Positions 1-10,977 are shown, numbered from the stretch's first letter. The stretch: 64,000 nt of DNA from Pseudomonas sp. B21-048 (GCF_024748615.1 NZ_CP087168.1:4836001-4900000); one strand, 5' to 3'. The notes: a model not told the origin generated them from the letters alone. Made by a program: numbers and translations.

Positions 1-23
1 CCGCCCGTCTGTTTTGGCAACTC

Positions 24-52
24 TGTGGGAGCGGGCAAGCCACGTTCCCACA
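24..52. repeat. REP-like hairpin
   Basis: Short inverted repeat of the TGTGGGAGCGGGC...TTCCCACA type just beyond the stop codon of the yqhA-like gene. It resembles the single-hairpin REP units typical of P. fluorescens intergenic DNA and may serve as a weak transcription end for the minus-strand gene. Confidence 0.55.
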
Positions 53-64
53 AGGATCAGTCGA

Positions 65-553
65 TCAGTGCTTGGTCAGCTTGTCCAGATAGCCCATCGC
101 GAACGCCGACACCACGAAAGTCATGTGGATGACCACGTACCACTTCAAATGCTCGGGATCGACGTTCTTGGCGTCCATGAAGATCCGTAGCAGGTGGATG
201 GACGAAATCGCGACGATGGACGCCGCGACCTTCATCTTCAACGAAGACGAATCCATGGTGCCCAGCCAGTTGAGCTTTTCCTTGCTGTCGTCGATATCCA
301 GCTGAGAAACGAAGTTCTCGTAACCGGAGATCATCACCATCACCAGCAGGCCGCCCACCAGCGCCATATCGATCAACGACAGCAGTACCAGAATCAGATC
401 CGACTCGGCCATCGAGAACACGTTAGGGATGACGTGGAAGACTTCCTGGAAGAATTTCAGTGCCAACGCCAACAAGCCCAGGGACAAACCGAAATAGATC
501 GGCGCCAGTAACCAGCGGGAGGCGTACATTGCATTTTCGATAAAGCGTTCCAT
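65..553 (-). CDS. yqhA: YqhA family (UPF0114/TIGR00645) inner-membrane protein
   Basis: A 162-residue integral membrane protein of the UPF0114/TIGR00645 family, whose length is normally about 160-165 residues. Hydrophobic segments at roughly residues 14-34, 52-75, 105-125 and 137-157 predict four transmembrane helices. The polar loop around residues 80-100 contains a [17 protein letters not shown] stretch characteristic of the family. The family has no established biochemical function; a channel or transport role has only been suggested. The gene is monocistronic, divergent from the lipoprotein gene downstream. Identification is by overall sequence pattern and is fairly secure; function is unknown. 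Confidence 0.85.
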   Translation of the reverse strand: MERFIENAMYASRWLLAPIYFGLSLGLLALALKFFQEVFHVIPNVFSMAESDLILVLLSLIDMALVGGLLVMVMISGYENFVSQLDIDDSKEKLNWLGTMDSSSLKMKVAASIVAISSIHLLRIFMDAKNVDPEHLKWYVVIHMTFVVSAFAMGYLDKLTKH

Positions 554-713
554 TGAATCTCACACAAGGGGCTGGAAATGGCGGCGAGTATAACAGCCAC
601 CTGTTACACCCAGAAACCGTCAAAAAATCCGTAACCTGCGTGTGTGTGACAAAGTTTTTCTGCTAGTGTCCAGCTCATTGACAGGTCAGCGACGTCGGAC
701 AGGAAGACTGAAA

Positions 714-2543
714 ATGGATGTGCGATTGCGTTTAACGAGTGCCGGACTTTTCCTCGCGTTGTTGCTCGGTGGTTGCTCCCCCAGCGATGAGAAGCGCCAG
801 GCCAGCCTCGAAGAAAAGACCGCGCAATTCGAACAATCCCTGGAGGCGATCAAGGATCCAGAACTCAAGGACGCCGTGGCCGAGCTCGGCGGCTCACTGT
901 TATTACTCGAGCGTGCGCAGCTCAAGCTCGACAGCAAACCCGTGGTGACCGAATACAGCGAAGACGCCCTCGCCACGCTCAAGCACTACCCCACACCCCA
1001 GGCGCTGGTCGACACCTATATCAACGGTCTGTTCGTGCTGCACAAGGAGTCCAGCTCGGATTACCTGACTGACCTGCAGCCGGTATTCCCGTTCAATTTC
1101 AACATTCCGGGCGCTTTCCTGTTCCCTCATAGCCTGGAATGGCAATCGGTGACGCTGAGCAACAAGCGCGTCATCGCATTCCAGCCCGAATGGTCGGAAA
1201 CTGATCCCGGCATTCAGCTGAGCCCGTCGAGCGCCAACCTGACCAACTCGGATGATTTGACGGTGACCTACCCCTTCATCGAAGGCCTGGATGTGGACAA
1301 GAAAAACCAGCCACAACCGGTGAGCCTGCAAGGCAAAGTGGAAGTCATCGCCCCGCGCCGGCTCTACAGTTTCGACCTGACGAAAAAGGATGTTGGCCAG
1401 ACTCGCGCCAACGACAATCTCAGTGTCACCCTGCTGAAGCTTGAAAAAAACCATGCCGAAATCGAATTCAGCAACAGCGCGCCGTTGGCCCCCGAGGTTC
1501 GTGACACAACACTCAACCCGGTGATCGTTCAGGCCAGGGACGCCACCGGGCAATTTATCTCTCGCTCGGGTGCGATCAATGAAACCGCCGAGCAGATCAA
1601 GTTTTATCAGAAACAACTGACGCAGATGCAACAGCAGAAGGCCTGGAGCGAAGCGTTCGAAAAACAGCTCGATGACGAGCAGCGCGCGTTTGAAAAACAA
1701 CAGACCCGGCATTACACCAAGGTGTACTTCAACGGGCCGATCGATACCGTCGAAGTCAGCCTGCTGGACTTTTCGGCAGTCACGGTAACCCACAAGAACC
1801 TGGACCTGCCTATACGCCGTTTCGACCCGCACACCACGGAAAAAACCATCCAGCCACTGACCTTGCCCGTGGTGGTGTATGACGACCAGGCCGCGACTTG
1901 GCTCAAAGGCGCAACGCTGGGCGAGGAGCAACTGAAAAAAAGCATCAGCATCAGTCAGTCGGTCGATGACCCTAGCACCGTACGCATCGAATTCGATCAT
2001 CCCAGAAGCTTCAATGACGAGATGCTCGGCACGTCCTTCAATCCCGGTGAAAGCCCGGTGACGTTCTTCACCCAAGACCGCAAGGGCCAGCGCGACGGGC
2101 CGATCGAGCTGCCACCGGAGGCGTATCAGGTCGATCCGCTACGCGGCGATATCACCTATGATCTGAACCTGTTTCCGGAAACCCCGGCCTACGTTGTGGG
2201 CTCCATGCCGCTGTTCCTGGCAACTGTCGCTCAGCAAACGCACGACGCCCACCAATTGCCCAAAGGCCTGGAGTTGAAAGGGAACGCGTTGGTGGTTGAT
2301 CTGAAGCTGTTTCCCGCCCAGGACTGGCGCTTTTTCGCCAAGGACGACAGCGGCAATTATCTGAAAGAGATGCTTTCGGTCAGTCATGACGCGAGCGCGC
2401 AAGGCCCGGCGTTATTCGCAGTGCATTACTTCTATGGCCAACCCACACGTCTGGAAACTTATCAGCGAACCAACCTCACCACCGTGCAATATGGATTTGA
2501 GGTCAAACTCGACCCAGCTGAGCCGAGCACTCTTGATCGATAG
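714..2543 (+). CDS. large putative outer-membrane lipoprotein, function unknown
   Basis: Predicted 609-residue lipoprotein. I chose the ATG at 714 because AGGAAG lies 8 bases upstream and because translation then begins with a textbook lipoprotein signal: a short basic N-terminus, a hydrophobic core and the lipobox LGGC, putting the lipidated cysteine at residue 21. The residue after Cys is Ser, which predicts Lol sorting to the outer membrane. A Gln/Glu/Lys-rich segment near residues 320-365 is likely coiled coil. The rest looks like beta-rich extracytoplasmic sequence. I do not recognise a named family. An upstream in-frame start at 642 is less likely because it would bury the signal peptide. 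It stands alone, divergent from the yqhA-like gene and convergent with the next. Confidence 0.75.
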   Translation: MDVRLRLTSAGLFLALLLGGCSPSDEKRQASLEEKTAQFEQSLEAIKDPELKDAVAELGGSLLLLERAQLKLDSKPVVTEYSEDALATLKHYPTPQALVDTYINGLFVLHKESSSDYLTDLQPVFPFNFNIPGAFLFPHSLEWQSVTLSNKRVIAFQPEWSETDPGIQLSPSSANLTNSDDLTVTYPFIEGLDVDKKNQPQPVSLQGKVEVIAPRRLYSFDLTKKDVGQTRANDNLSVTLLKLEKNHAEIEFSNSAPLAPEVRDTTLNPVIVQARDATGQFISRSGAINETAEQIKFYQKQLTQMQQQKAWSEAFEKQLDDEQRAFEKQQTRHYTKVYFNGPIDTVEVSLLDFSAVTVTHKNLDLPIRRFDPHTTEKTIQPLTLPVVVYDDQAATWLKGATLGEEQLKKSISISQSVDDPSTVRIEFDHPRSFNDEMLGTSFNPGESPVTFFTQDRKGQRDGPIELPPEAYQVDPLRGDITYDLNLFPETPAYVVGSMPLFLATVAQQTHDAHQLPKGLELKGNALVVDLKLFPAQDWRFFAKDDSGNYLKEMLSVSHDASAQGPALFAVHYFYGQPTRLETYQRTNLTTVQYGFEVKLDPAEPSTLDR

Positions 2544-2548
2544 CCTGT

Positions 2549-2890
2549 TCAGTGCTCGGGCCGAAACTCCGGACCGCTGAGATTGCGGTAACGACCACCA
2601 TTGATCTCTCGCAACTGGGCTTGCAGATGCAGGCACCAGATTTGCGGGTCGTCGGCCAATTCGTAGCCATGCAAGGTCAGACTTTCAACGATGGTGTCGA
2701 GGATTGATTCAGCCGCGACCGGCCCACGGAACGGGCCTTGGGCTTTGATGGCTGAAGGCTGCTCGCCGGCCATTCCGGCGGCGAAGAGTAAGGTCCACAT
2801 GCCCGTATCTCCTGCCAACGGACGGATGGCACATTCGATACGGGTCACAAGGCCCAGGCATTGACGGGTGAGGCAGAGGTTGCGCGACAT
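2549..2890 (-). CDS. conserved hypothetical protein (Pseudomonas)
   Basis: A 113-residue soluble protein with no signal peptide or membrane segment. It begins MSRNLCLTRQCLG and has a mid-section with IKAQGPFRGP and a C-terminal part with DPQIWCLHLQAQLREING. I recognise the overall sequence as one recurring in fluorescent pseudomonads, but know no assigned function or domain. The gene converges on the lipoprotein gene, with only 5 bases between the stop codons. The codon bias matches its neighbours. Confidence 0.65.
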   Translation of the reverse strand: MSRNLCLTRQCLGLVTRIECAIRPLAGDTGMWTLLFAAGMAGEQPSAIKAQGPFRGPVAAESILDTIVESLTLHGYELADDPQIWCLHLQAQLREINGGRYRNLSGPEFRPEH

Positions 2891-3193
2891 GGCGGCGACC
2901 CTCGGTAGATCCGGTATTCAGCCTCCACGGGAAGGCTGTCTCGATCCAGTGATAACTGTCGATATCCTTGAGCAGATAATAGAAGAAAAGTGTGACTCGT
3001 ACGCGAACCGAGACCAGAAGGTGCCGAGTGGTCACTGCGTGAATATTGACGCCAGAATTGTGGCGAAATACTAACACCCACGATTGAGTTAGCTGAAAAG
3101 ATCGCAGCCTGCGGTAGCTCCTACGCCGAATGCGTTTTCCATGTAGGAGCTGCCGAAGGCTCGGGCCGCGTTCGGACGATCTTTTGCTTCACA
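2891..3193. other. intergenic region with one repeat
   Basis: About 300 bases between two minus-strand genes. The right part is occupied by the inverted repeat at 3096-3185; the left part presumably carries the promoter of the 2549-2890 gene. Open frames here are short and lack a plausible ribosome binding site. Nothing else is recognisable. Confidence 0.5.
3096..3185. repeat. long inverted repeat (AAAAGATCG...CGATCTTTT family)
   Basis: Imperfect hairpin whose outer ends are AAAAGATCG and CGATCTTTT and whose inner arms are GTAGCTCCTAC and GTAGGAGCTGCC. The right arm (GGAGCTGCCGAAGGCTCGGG and following bases) recurs at 40745-40786, and a shorter relative lies at 22453-22481, so this is a dispersed family. 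Its position just past the stop of the Lon-type protease and its terminal T-run suggest it is used as a terminator. Confidence 0.7.
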
Positions 3194-5632
3194 TCAAGCC
3201 GGTTTGATTTCCAGCATCGCTTCCTGCGCCAACTCCTTTTCCGCTTCCTTGAGGTCTTCCTCGCTGATCATTTCCGCGATCACTCGCAAGCGTTCCACTA
3301 CCCGTGCGTTGACGCTGCCTTCAGGGAATTCGCCATTCTCATCCGGCGCACCGGCCGGCTCGCCGACCAACAGGCTCAGGGCCTCGTCGGCCTGGCGCAC
3401 TGCGTAGACATGGAACTGCCCCGCCCGCACCGCCGCCAGCACCTTCTCGTCGAGCATCAGCGTGGCGACGTTGGCCTGAGGAATGATCGCCCCTTGCTCA
3501 CCCGTCAGACCACGGGCTTCGCAAAGTCGGAAGAAGCCTTCGATCTTCTCGTTAACCCCACCCACCGCCTGCACTTCACCGAACTGGTTGATCGAGCCGG
3601 TAATCGCAAAGCACTGCTTGAGCGGGGTTTTCGACAAGGCCGAGATCAGCGTGCACGCCTCACCCAGGGAAGCGCTGTCGCCGTCGACATAACCGTAGGA
3701 CTGCTCCAGGGCGATACTCGCGGAAATTGCCAGCGGGAATTCCTGGGCATAACGACTGCCCAGATACCCGGTGAGGATCATCACGCCTTTGGAGTGGATC
3801 GGCTGGCCGAGGTTGACCTCGCGTTCGATGTCGACGATGCCGCTGCCGCCCGGATAAACCGTGGCGGAAATCCGCGCCGGTATCCCGAAGGCCGAATCGC
3901 CGACTTCCAGCACTGTCAGCCCGTTGCACTTTCCGACAGCTGCTCCATTGGTGTCGATCAGAATGATCCCCGCCAGCATGTCATCGAGAATCCGCGCCGA
4001 AACGCGCCCGGTACGGGTGGCCTTGGCCTTGAGCGCACGCTCGATGTGCCCGGCATCGGTCATGTCGTCACCCGCCAGGTCACGAATGAAATCCGCCTCG
4101 CTGACCAGTTGGAACAGATCGCCGATCCGCGCCGACAAACGCCCTTGGTGCTCAGCCAGACGCGCGCTGTAAGTCGCCAGACGCGCCACCGCATCGGCGG
4201 TCAGCGGCGCCATGCCTTCCTCGGACGTACGGGTTTTGAGCAACTGGGCGAACTGCTCCAGGCTTTCGTCGACCATTGGGATGTCTTCGTCGAAATCCAC
4301 CAGGACACGGAACATCTCCTGGAAGTCCGGATCGAGGTCTTGCAGCGTGTAGTAGAGCTGCCGGGCGCCGATGATGACGACTTTGACCTGCAACGGAATG
4401 TGTTGCGGAGTAAGGGTCACCGTGGCGAAACGGCCCATTTCGCCCAGCGGCGATTCCATTTTCAGTTTGCGCGATTGCAGCGCGCGTTTGAGCGCATCCC
4501 ACACGAACGGCTCGCTGAGCATTTTTTCCGCTTCAAGAATCAAGAAGCCGCCGTTGGCGCGGTGCAGCGCACCCGGACGCAACTGTCGATACGTGGTGTA
4601 GAGCGCGCCCTGATCGGTGGTGTACTCGATGCGGCCGAACAAGTTTTCGTAAGTCGGGTGCGGCTCAAAGACCACTGGCGCACCGCCGCTGAACGGATGA
4701 CCGACCACCAGGCTGGGGGCGTATTGCTCTTCGAGCATTTTGCGGGCGATGGCGTCGGTCTTGCTGTCGTCCACCAGTTGCTCGACCACCGTCTTGAGCA
4801 GGTACACCTGCATCGCTTGCAGGTAACCGCAAACGCCTGCGTTTTCCGCGTACTTTTCCGACAGCGGCGCGAGCAATGGCTGCAAGGCCAGGGTAATCGT
4901 TTCTTCGTTGAGCTGACGCAGTTGATTGCTCGACTCGCGCTTCCATTGCGGCAGGCTGGCGAGTTCTTCGTTCAGCCGCTCTTCCAGCCCGGAAATGTCG
5001 TCATGAAAACGTTCACGCTCGGCTTCAGGCAATTGGGCGAATTCAGCCTCATCCAATGCCTTGCCTTCGCTCATCGGCGTGAAGGCGATGTTGCTGCTGT
5101 CGCGGTAGAGCGCAACCTCTTTCTCCAGCGCCAGACGCTCGATCACATCCAGGGCACGGTCATAACGCTGGTTGAAAGCGCGGTCGATGGCGCTTTTCTT
5201 CTGCTGATAGGACGGGTGCTCGAACACCGCCGGAAAGGTCGCCAGCAGGTTGTCGATCAAACCGCTGATATCGCCTATGAAGGCGCCGGCGGTGCCCGAC
5301 GGCAACTCCAACGCTCGAGGCTCGCGCGGTTCATCAAAATTATTGACATAGACCCAGTCCGCCGGGGTCTGCAGGCGCTTGCCTTCGGCCTTGAGGTAGC
5401 GTTTGACGAACGAAAACCGGCCAGTGCCGGGCTCGCCCATGACAAATACGTTGTAACCGGGGCGCGGCATGGCCACGCCGAACTGCAAGGCTTCGACCGC
5501 GCGTTCCTGGCCAAGCACACCGCGAAAGGGTTCCAGATCATTGGTGGTAGAGAAGCTGAACTGTTCAGCGGAAAACGGACGGGTCAGCGCTTCAGGCGCT
5601 AAACGCAAGCTGGCAGCAACAGGATCAGGCAT
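3194..5632 (-). CDS. asrA: LonB-type ATP-dependent protease (AAA_32 / Lon_C)
   Basis: An 812-residue AAA+ protease of the Lon family branch lacking the classic LAN domain, matching the P. aeruginosa AsrA (PA0779) type. The nucleotide-binding loop is at residues 66-74 (GEPGTGRFS), where Arg replaces the usual P-loop Lys. A Walker B-like segment is near 362-369. The C-terminal protease domain (about 545-780) carries the Ser-Lys dyad: Ser653 in DGDSAS and Lys696 in NEKIEG. A middle region (140-300) is rich in helical, Glu-rich sequence. In P. aeruginosa AsrA is reported to link aminoglycoside exposure to the heat-shock response; that role here is inference by homology. Monocistronic, followed by a repeat-type terminator. 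Confidence 0.88.
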   Translation of the reverse strand: MPDPVAASLRLAPEALTRPFSAEQFSFSTTNDLEPFRGVLGQERAVEALQFGVAMPRPGYNVFVMGEPGTGRFSFVKRYLKAEGKRLQTPADWVYVNNFDEPREPRALELPSGTAGAFIGDISGLIDNLLATFPAVFEHPSYQQKKSAIDRAFNQRYDRALDVIERLALEKEVALYRDSSNIAFTPMSEGKALDEAEFAQLPEAERERFHDDISGLEERLNEELASLPQWKRESSNQLRQLNEETITLALQPLLAPLSEKYAENAGVCGYLQAMQVYLLKTVVEQLVDDSKTDAIARKMLEEQYAPSLVVGHPFSGGAPVVFEPHPTYENLFGRIEYTTDQGALYTTYRQLRPGALHRANGGFLILEAEKMLSEPFVWDALKRALQSRKLKMESPLGEMGRFATVTLTPQHIPLQVKVVIIGARQLYYTLQDLDPDFQEMFRVLVDFDEDIPMVDESLEQFAQLLKTRTSEEGMAPLTADAVARLATYSARLAEHQGRLSARIGDLFQLVSEADFIRDLAGDDMTDAGHIERALKAKATRTGRVSARILDDMLAGIILIDTNGAAVGKCNGLTVLEVGDSAFGIPARISATVYPGGSGIVDIEREVNLGQPIHSKGVMILTGYLGSRYAQEFPLAISASIALEQSYGYVDGDSASLGEACTLISALSKTPLKQCFAITGSINQFGEVQAVGGVNEKIEGFFRLCEARGLTGEQGAIIPQANVATLMLDEKVLAAVRAGQFHVYAVRQADEALSLLVGEPAGAPDENGEFPEGSVNARVVERLRVIAEMISEEDLKEAEKELAQEAMLEIKPA

Positions 5633-5907
5633 CGGGCTTCCTTACATCAGGCGGGGCAGATAGCGGCATTCTGGCGCTGCCCATACCTCACTGGCAAGGC
5701 GCGCCTATAACCAAAGTTTAGACAAAGCGTCAGCCCCGGGCCGAGCGGGTCAAAATCAGTGTTTCAAGGAATGTTTCGCAAAAGATTACGGAACCCCCGG
5801 AACATGCCTAAACTCCATGCTGCGCGGCTGGAACTAATAACCGGCCCACTGGCACCATTAAGGGCCAGCACCCTGTCCATTGGAATGCACACAAAGAGAA
5901 CATAGCT

Positions 5908-6396
5908 ATGAAACGGATTCTTCTCGGTACTCTCTTCACCGCTGTATCCATCAACGCCATGGCGCAGGCGCCAGGCGGTCCGGACTGCGGTTGGGGCAAC
6001 ATGCTGTTTGAAGGTCAGCGTGGCACCCCGGCACACTTCCTGGCATCCACCACCAACGGCACTTCCGGTAACGCAACGTTTGGTATGACCTCCGGCACCA
6101 ACGGTTGCTCGACCAATGCGTCGCTGACCTACGGCGGCAAATCCTGGATTGCCATGAATGGCATGATGAACGAGCTGTCTGAAGACATGGCCAAAGGTCA
6201 GGGCGAAGCGCTGACCACTTACGCCGTGGTACTGGGCGTGGCGCCGGAAGACCGTGCGCACTTCGCCGCTGTGACTCATCAGCACTTCCAGCAAATCTTC
6301 AGCAAAGCTGACGTGACCGCTGATGACGTGCATACCAACACCCTGGCCGTGCTGAAAAGCGACCCTCGTCTGGCCAAGTACGCCACTCAAGCTTAA
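5908..6396 (+). CDS. DUF3015 family periplasmic protein
   Basis: A 162-residue protein with a clear Sec signal peptide ending in AMA|Q near residue 20. The mature part is about 140 residues, rich in Gly, Asn and Thr, with two cysteines (CGWGNM near 26 and NGCSTNASL near 65) that could form a disulfide. The motif order CGWGNMLFEGQ...FGMTSGTNGCS is what I recognise as DUF3015. The family is common in gamma-proteobacteria and has no established function. AGAGAA lies upstream of the ATG. A strong terminator follows. It is transcribed in the same direction as the DUF4105 gene but probably separately because of that terminator. Confidence 0.85.
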   Translation: MKRILLGTLFTAVSINAMAQAPGGPDCGWGNMLFEGQRGTPAHFLASTTNGTSGNATFGMTSGTNGCSTNASLTYGGKSWIAMNGMMNELSEDMAKGQGEALTTYAVVLGVAPEDRAHFAAVTHQHFQQIFSKADVTADDVHTNTLAVLKSDPRLAKYATQA

Positions 6397-6406
6397 GCTC
6401 GACCGG

Positions 6407-6438
6407 CCCGCTCTCGTTGGGGAGCGGGTTTTATTTTT
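6407..6438 (+). terminator. rho-independent terminator after DUF3015 gene
   Basis: Hairpin CCCGCTC-loop-GAGCGGG followed by TTTTATTTTTT, 11 bases past the stop codon. Confidence 0.9.
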
Positions 6439-6501
6439 TGAACCTGGCCCTTTTGGCCTGCCCTTTCGGGTTTTTGTTTCTTTCGGCTTAAGTTGCCCAC
6501 T

Positions 6502-8355
6502 ATGCTCAAACGCCTTGCCTGGCTGGCGCTCTGTGTCTGCGCCCCGCTGTCCGCCGCGCCACACATCGACAATCAACGTTTGCAGCAACTGGCCAACGAG
6601 CCCTTCTGGATTTCCCTGGGGCATTACGAAACCGCCAAGCTCGGTGGCTGGCGCAGCTATGTCAGCGACAAGAAATTCTTTCTCGCCCCCGATGGCAACG
6701 AACACCCCGACCGCGAACTGGCGGCGACCGTGCAGGCACTGTATGCCCCGGCCAGTGCCGGCGAGCAGCATGCACAATGCGTCTATCCGGCCCGCACCCG
6801 CTGGCTCAAGGCGCAACTAGAACTGGGCGATCTGCCGACACCGGACTGTGCTGAGTTCAAGCAATGGTTCAAGGATGTTTCGCCCCACAGCACGGTGATG
6901 ATTTTCCCGGCGGCCTACCTGAACAGCCCGTCGTCGATGTTCGGCCACACCTTGCTGCGCATCGATCAGGCCAATGTGCAGAGCGACAAGACCTCGCTGC
7001 TCAGTTACGCAATCAACTTCGGCGCTTACATCGAAGGTTCGGACAACAGCCTTCTGTACGCCTGGAAAGGCTTGATGGGCGGCTATCCCGGGCTGTTTGC
7101 GCTGGTGCCGTATCAGGAAAAACTCTCGGAATACCGCAGCCTCGAGAACCGCGACCTGTGGGAGTACCGCCTGAACCTGACCCAGCAGGAAACCGAGCGC
7201 ATGGTCGAGCACGTCTGGGAACTCAAGCAGATCCAGTTCGACTACTTCTTCTTCGACGAAAACTGCTCCTACCGCCTGCTTGAACTGCTTCAAGTAGCGC
7301 GGCCGAGCCTACATTTGACCGAGCAGTTCCCGTTGACGGCCATCCCCACCGACACGGTCAAAGCAGTGAAAGAAGCCGGGCTGGTGGAGTCGATCGAGTA
7401 TCGCCCGTCCCGTGAGCGCGAACTGCTAAGCCGTGCCGAGCCATTAACCTTTGAAGAGCAGGAGTGGGTGCTAAAAGTCAGCGCCGATCAAAAGCAATTG
7501 CAGACTCCGGCGTTCAAGGCTCAGCCTCGCGACCGACAAGCGTTGATCATCGATGCGGCTTATCGTCTGGAGCGTTATCGCGCCAACGGTCAGGAGCGTG
7601 ACCCGCAACGGGCTCAACGCAGTTTCGAATTGCTGCGCGCAATCAATCAAAACCCGCCCCCGGAGCTGGACATTCCGCAACCCGGCTTGCCCGAGGACGG
7701 ACACGAGTCCCGCACCTGGCAGGCCGGCCTCGGCACCCGAGGCGACAAAGCTTTCGGTGAATATGGCCTGCGCATGGCCTATCACGACCTCAATGACAAC
7801 GCCGAAAGCTTCCCCCTCGGCGCACAGATCGAAATTTTGCAGATGAAGCTGCGCCAATACGAAGGCAATCACTGGCAGCTGCAGCAACTGGATCTGGCGA
7901 CCATCCGCTCGCTGACGCCTCGCAATCAATTGTTGCAGCCGCTGTCGTGGCAAGTCACTGGTGGCCTTGAGCGCGTACCGGGCAAGCATGATGACGAAAC
8001 CCTGGTCAGCCATGTCAACGGTGGCGGCGGCGGGACCTGGCAACTGGGTGAGGATATGCTCGGTTTCGCCTTGGGCACCGTGCGTGTCGAGCATAACAAC
8101 GACTTCGCGGCCTTCATTGCCCCGGCGGCGGGCTTTAACAGCGGCTTGCTATGGAAAAACCCGCTGGGCAATTTCAGCCTGGAAGCCAAGGGCGATTACT
8201 TCACCAATGGCGAGGTGCGCCGTATTGTGAGCCTGAATCAACAATGGGAATTGTCGCGCAACCTCGGTTTGCGCCTGAGCGCCCAGCGCGAATTCAGCCA
8301 CCTGGCTTCGCCCGAAAACGAAGTGATGCTTGAGGTGAAGTGGTATCACTATTGA
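6502..8355 (+). CDS. DUF4105 family envelope protein
   Basis: A 617-residue protein with an N-terminal signal peptide (MLKRLAWLALCVCAPLSAAP) cleaved around residue 19. I start at the ATG at 6502 rather than the in-frame TTG at 6493, because the signal peptide then begins correctly. The segment around residues 130-300 includes SSMFGHTLLRID, SYAINFGA, YEGSD-like and FFDENCSYRLLELL, which I recognise as the DUF4105 (Lnb N-terminal-like) domain; the Cys/His pattern suggests a papain-like (NlpC/P60-related) fold. The C-terminal third is beta-rich with aromatic residues and ends in WYHY, which may be an outer-membrane-type terminus. Function is not established. Confidence 0.82.
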   Translation: MLKRLAWLALCVCAPLSAAPHIDNQRLQQLANEPFWISLGHYETAKLGGWRSYVSDKKFFLAPDGNEHPDRELAATVQALYAPASAGEQHAQCVYPARTRWLKAQLELGDLPTPDCAEFKQWFKDVSPHSTVMIFPAAYLNSPSSMFGHTLLRIDQANVQSDKTSLLSYAINFGAYIEGSDNSLLYAWKGLMGGYPGLFALVPYQEKLSEYRSLENRDLWEYRLNLTQQETERMVEHVWELKQIQFDYFFFDENCSYRLLELLQVARPSLHLTEQFPLTAIPTDTVKAVKEAGLVESIEYRPSRERELLSRAEPLTFEEQEWVLKVSADQKQLQTPAFKAQPRDRQALIIDAAYRLERYRANGQERDPQRAQRSFELLRAINQNPPPELDIPQPGLPEDGHESRTWQAGLGTRGDKAFGEYGLRMAYHDLNDNAESFPLGAQIEILQMKLRQYEGNHWQLQQLDLATIRSLTPRNQLLQPLSWQVTGGLERVPGKHDDETLVSHVNGGGGGTWQLGEDMLGFALGTVRVEHNNDFAAFIAPAAGFNSGLLWKNPLGNFSLEAKGDYFTNGEVRRIVSLNQQWELSRNLGLRLSAQREFSHLASPENEVMLEVKWYHY

Positions 8356-8719
8356 TCTGACACATCACTACCTGTGGGAACGAGCCTGCTCGCGATGAGG
8401 CCATCACCTTCAACATCCGTGTTGCCTGTTCCACCGCCATCGCGAGCAGGCTCGCTCCCACAAGGGATCTGCGCTACCCGGCAGATTAATCACAAGCCTT
8501 TCACACACCCGACGAATCTACTTCTAGACTTCTCTTATAGACCGGCTCGGCTAATGGCTTGCGTCAGTGCAGTCCATTGGGGCGAGCGCGAACCGGACTG
8601 GCAACAAGAGAAAGACCGGGACGCCGCGCGAGCCTATCGCTCGCAATAAGTCGTTTACAGACATTCGTCGAAACTTAAAGCCTGTGACCATGGCCCAAAT
8701 CCTATAACGGGAGAACAGC
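8356..8719. other. intergenic region with a REPIN
   Basis: 364 bases without a supported gene. The left part is the REPIN at 8373-8462. The right part presumably holds the promoter of the GreA/B-type gene, whose ribosome binding site GGGAG is seen at about 8709. Short open frames here do not look coding. Confidence 0.5.
8373..8462. repeat. REPIN (paired inverted REP units)
   Basis: Two REP units in opposite orientation: TGTGGGAACGAGCCTGCTCG at the left and CGAGCAGGCTCGCTCCCACA at the right, about 45 bases apart. This is the common REPIN architecture of P. fluorescens chromosomes. Confidence 0.85.
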
Positions 8720-9214
8720 ATGAGCCGTGCCTTCGTCAATGAAGATAACGCTGCCGAGCAAGCCGATCTGCCAGTCGAACGGCAGGTCAGCGCGCAGCCC
8801 AATTACGTCACGCCCGCCGGTCTGGCGCAGCTTCAGGCGAAAGTCGCCGAGCTGCAAACGCTGCTTGATCAGGAAAGCGCCAAAGGCGAACTGGCGGATA
8901 AGCAGCGCCAGGCCGACCTCGATCGCGACTGGCGCTACTTCAAGCATCGCCTGCAAAGCGCCCAAGTGGTCGCACCGGCCTCCTCGGCCAATAAAGTGCA
9001 GATTGGCAATTGGGTGACGTTTGCCGACGAACACGATCATCAGCAACGCGTGCAATTGGTCGGAGAAGACCAGGCGAATGCCGCCCATGGCTTGATCAAT
9101 TGGAGCTCGCCGCTGGGGAGGGCGTTGCTCGGGGCGCAGGTGGGCGATGAAGTGTTGTGGAAACGACCGGCGGGGGATTTGGTGATTGAGGTGTTGACCA
9201 TAGAAATCGGGTGA
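8720..9214 (+). CDS. GreA/GreB family transcription elongation factor
   Basis: A 164-residue protein with the GreA/GreB layout. An N-terminal coiled-coil hairpin (about residues 25-85) opens with NYVTPAGLAQLQAKVAEL and is followed by a C-terminal globular domain (about 90-160) with KVQIGNWVTFAD, LINWSSPLGRALLGAQVGDEV and an ending VIEVLTIEI. GreA/B factors insert the coiled coil into the RNA polymerase secondary channel and stimulate cleavage of backtracked RNA. The tip acidic residues seem to be present around ADLDRDWRY. The length fits GreB-like proteins, but the divergent N-terminus makes the exact paralog uncertain. RBS GGGAG lies 7 bases upstream. Confidence 0.82.
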   Translation: MSRAFVNEDNAAEQADLPVERQVSAQPNYVTPAGLAQLQAKVAELQTLLDQESAKGELADKQRQADLDRDWRYFKHRLQSAQVVAPASSANKVQIGNWVTFADEHDHQQRVQLVGEDQANAAHGLINWSSPLGRALLGAQVGDEVLWKRPAGDLVIEVLTIEIG

Positions 9215-9263
9215 ATTCGATGACGCCGCAATCTCGCCTGTAGGAGCTCCTGCAGAGGAACAA

Positions 9264-9296
9264 AAAAACGGAGCCCCGAAGGCTCCGTTTTTTTTA
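9264..9296. terminator. bidirectional terminator between the Gre-type gene and ettA
   Basis: Hairpin ACGGAGCC-CCGAA-GGCTCCGT, preceded by A7 and followed by T8, so it can end transcription from both sides. It lies between two convergent genes. Confidence 0.92.
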
Positions 9297-9312
9297 TCCT
9301 GCCAACCTGAAA

Positions 9313-10977
<1,665 letters not shown>

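Noticed and set aside
903..2075. 390-codon minus-strand open frame inside the lipoprotein gene
   Set aside because: Shadow frame. The plus strand has the lipobox, ribosome binding site and coding pattern.
3410..5602. 730-codon open frame on the plus strand opposite the Lon-type protease
   Set aside because: Exact antisense shadow of a clearly coding gene. High third-position GC in Pseudomonas opens the complementary frame; the translation has no recognisable domain.
8374..8649. 91-codon open frame downstream of the DUF4105 gene
   Set aside because: Starts within a REPIN and has no coding pattern or family match.
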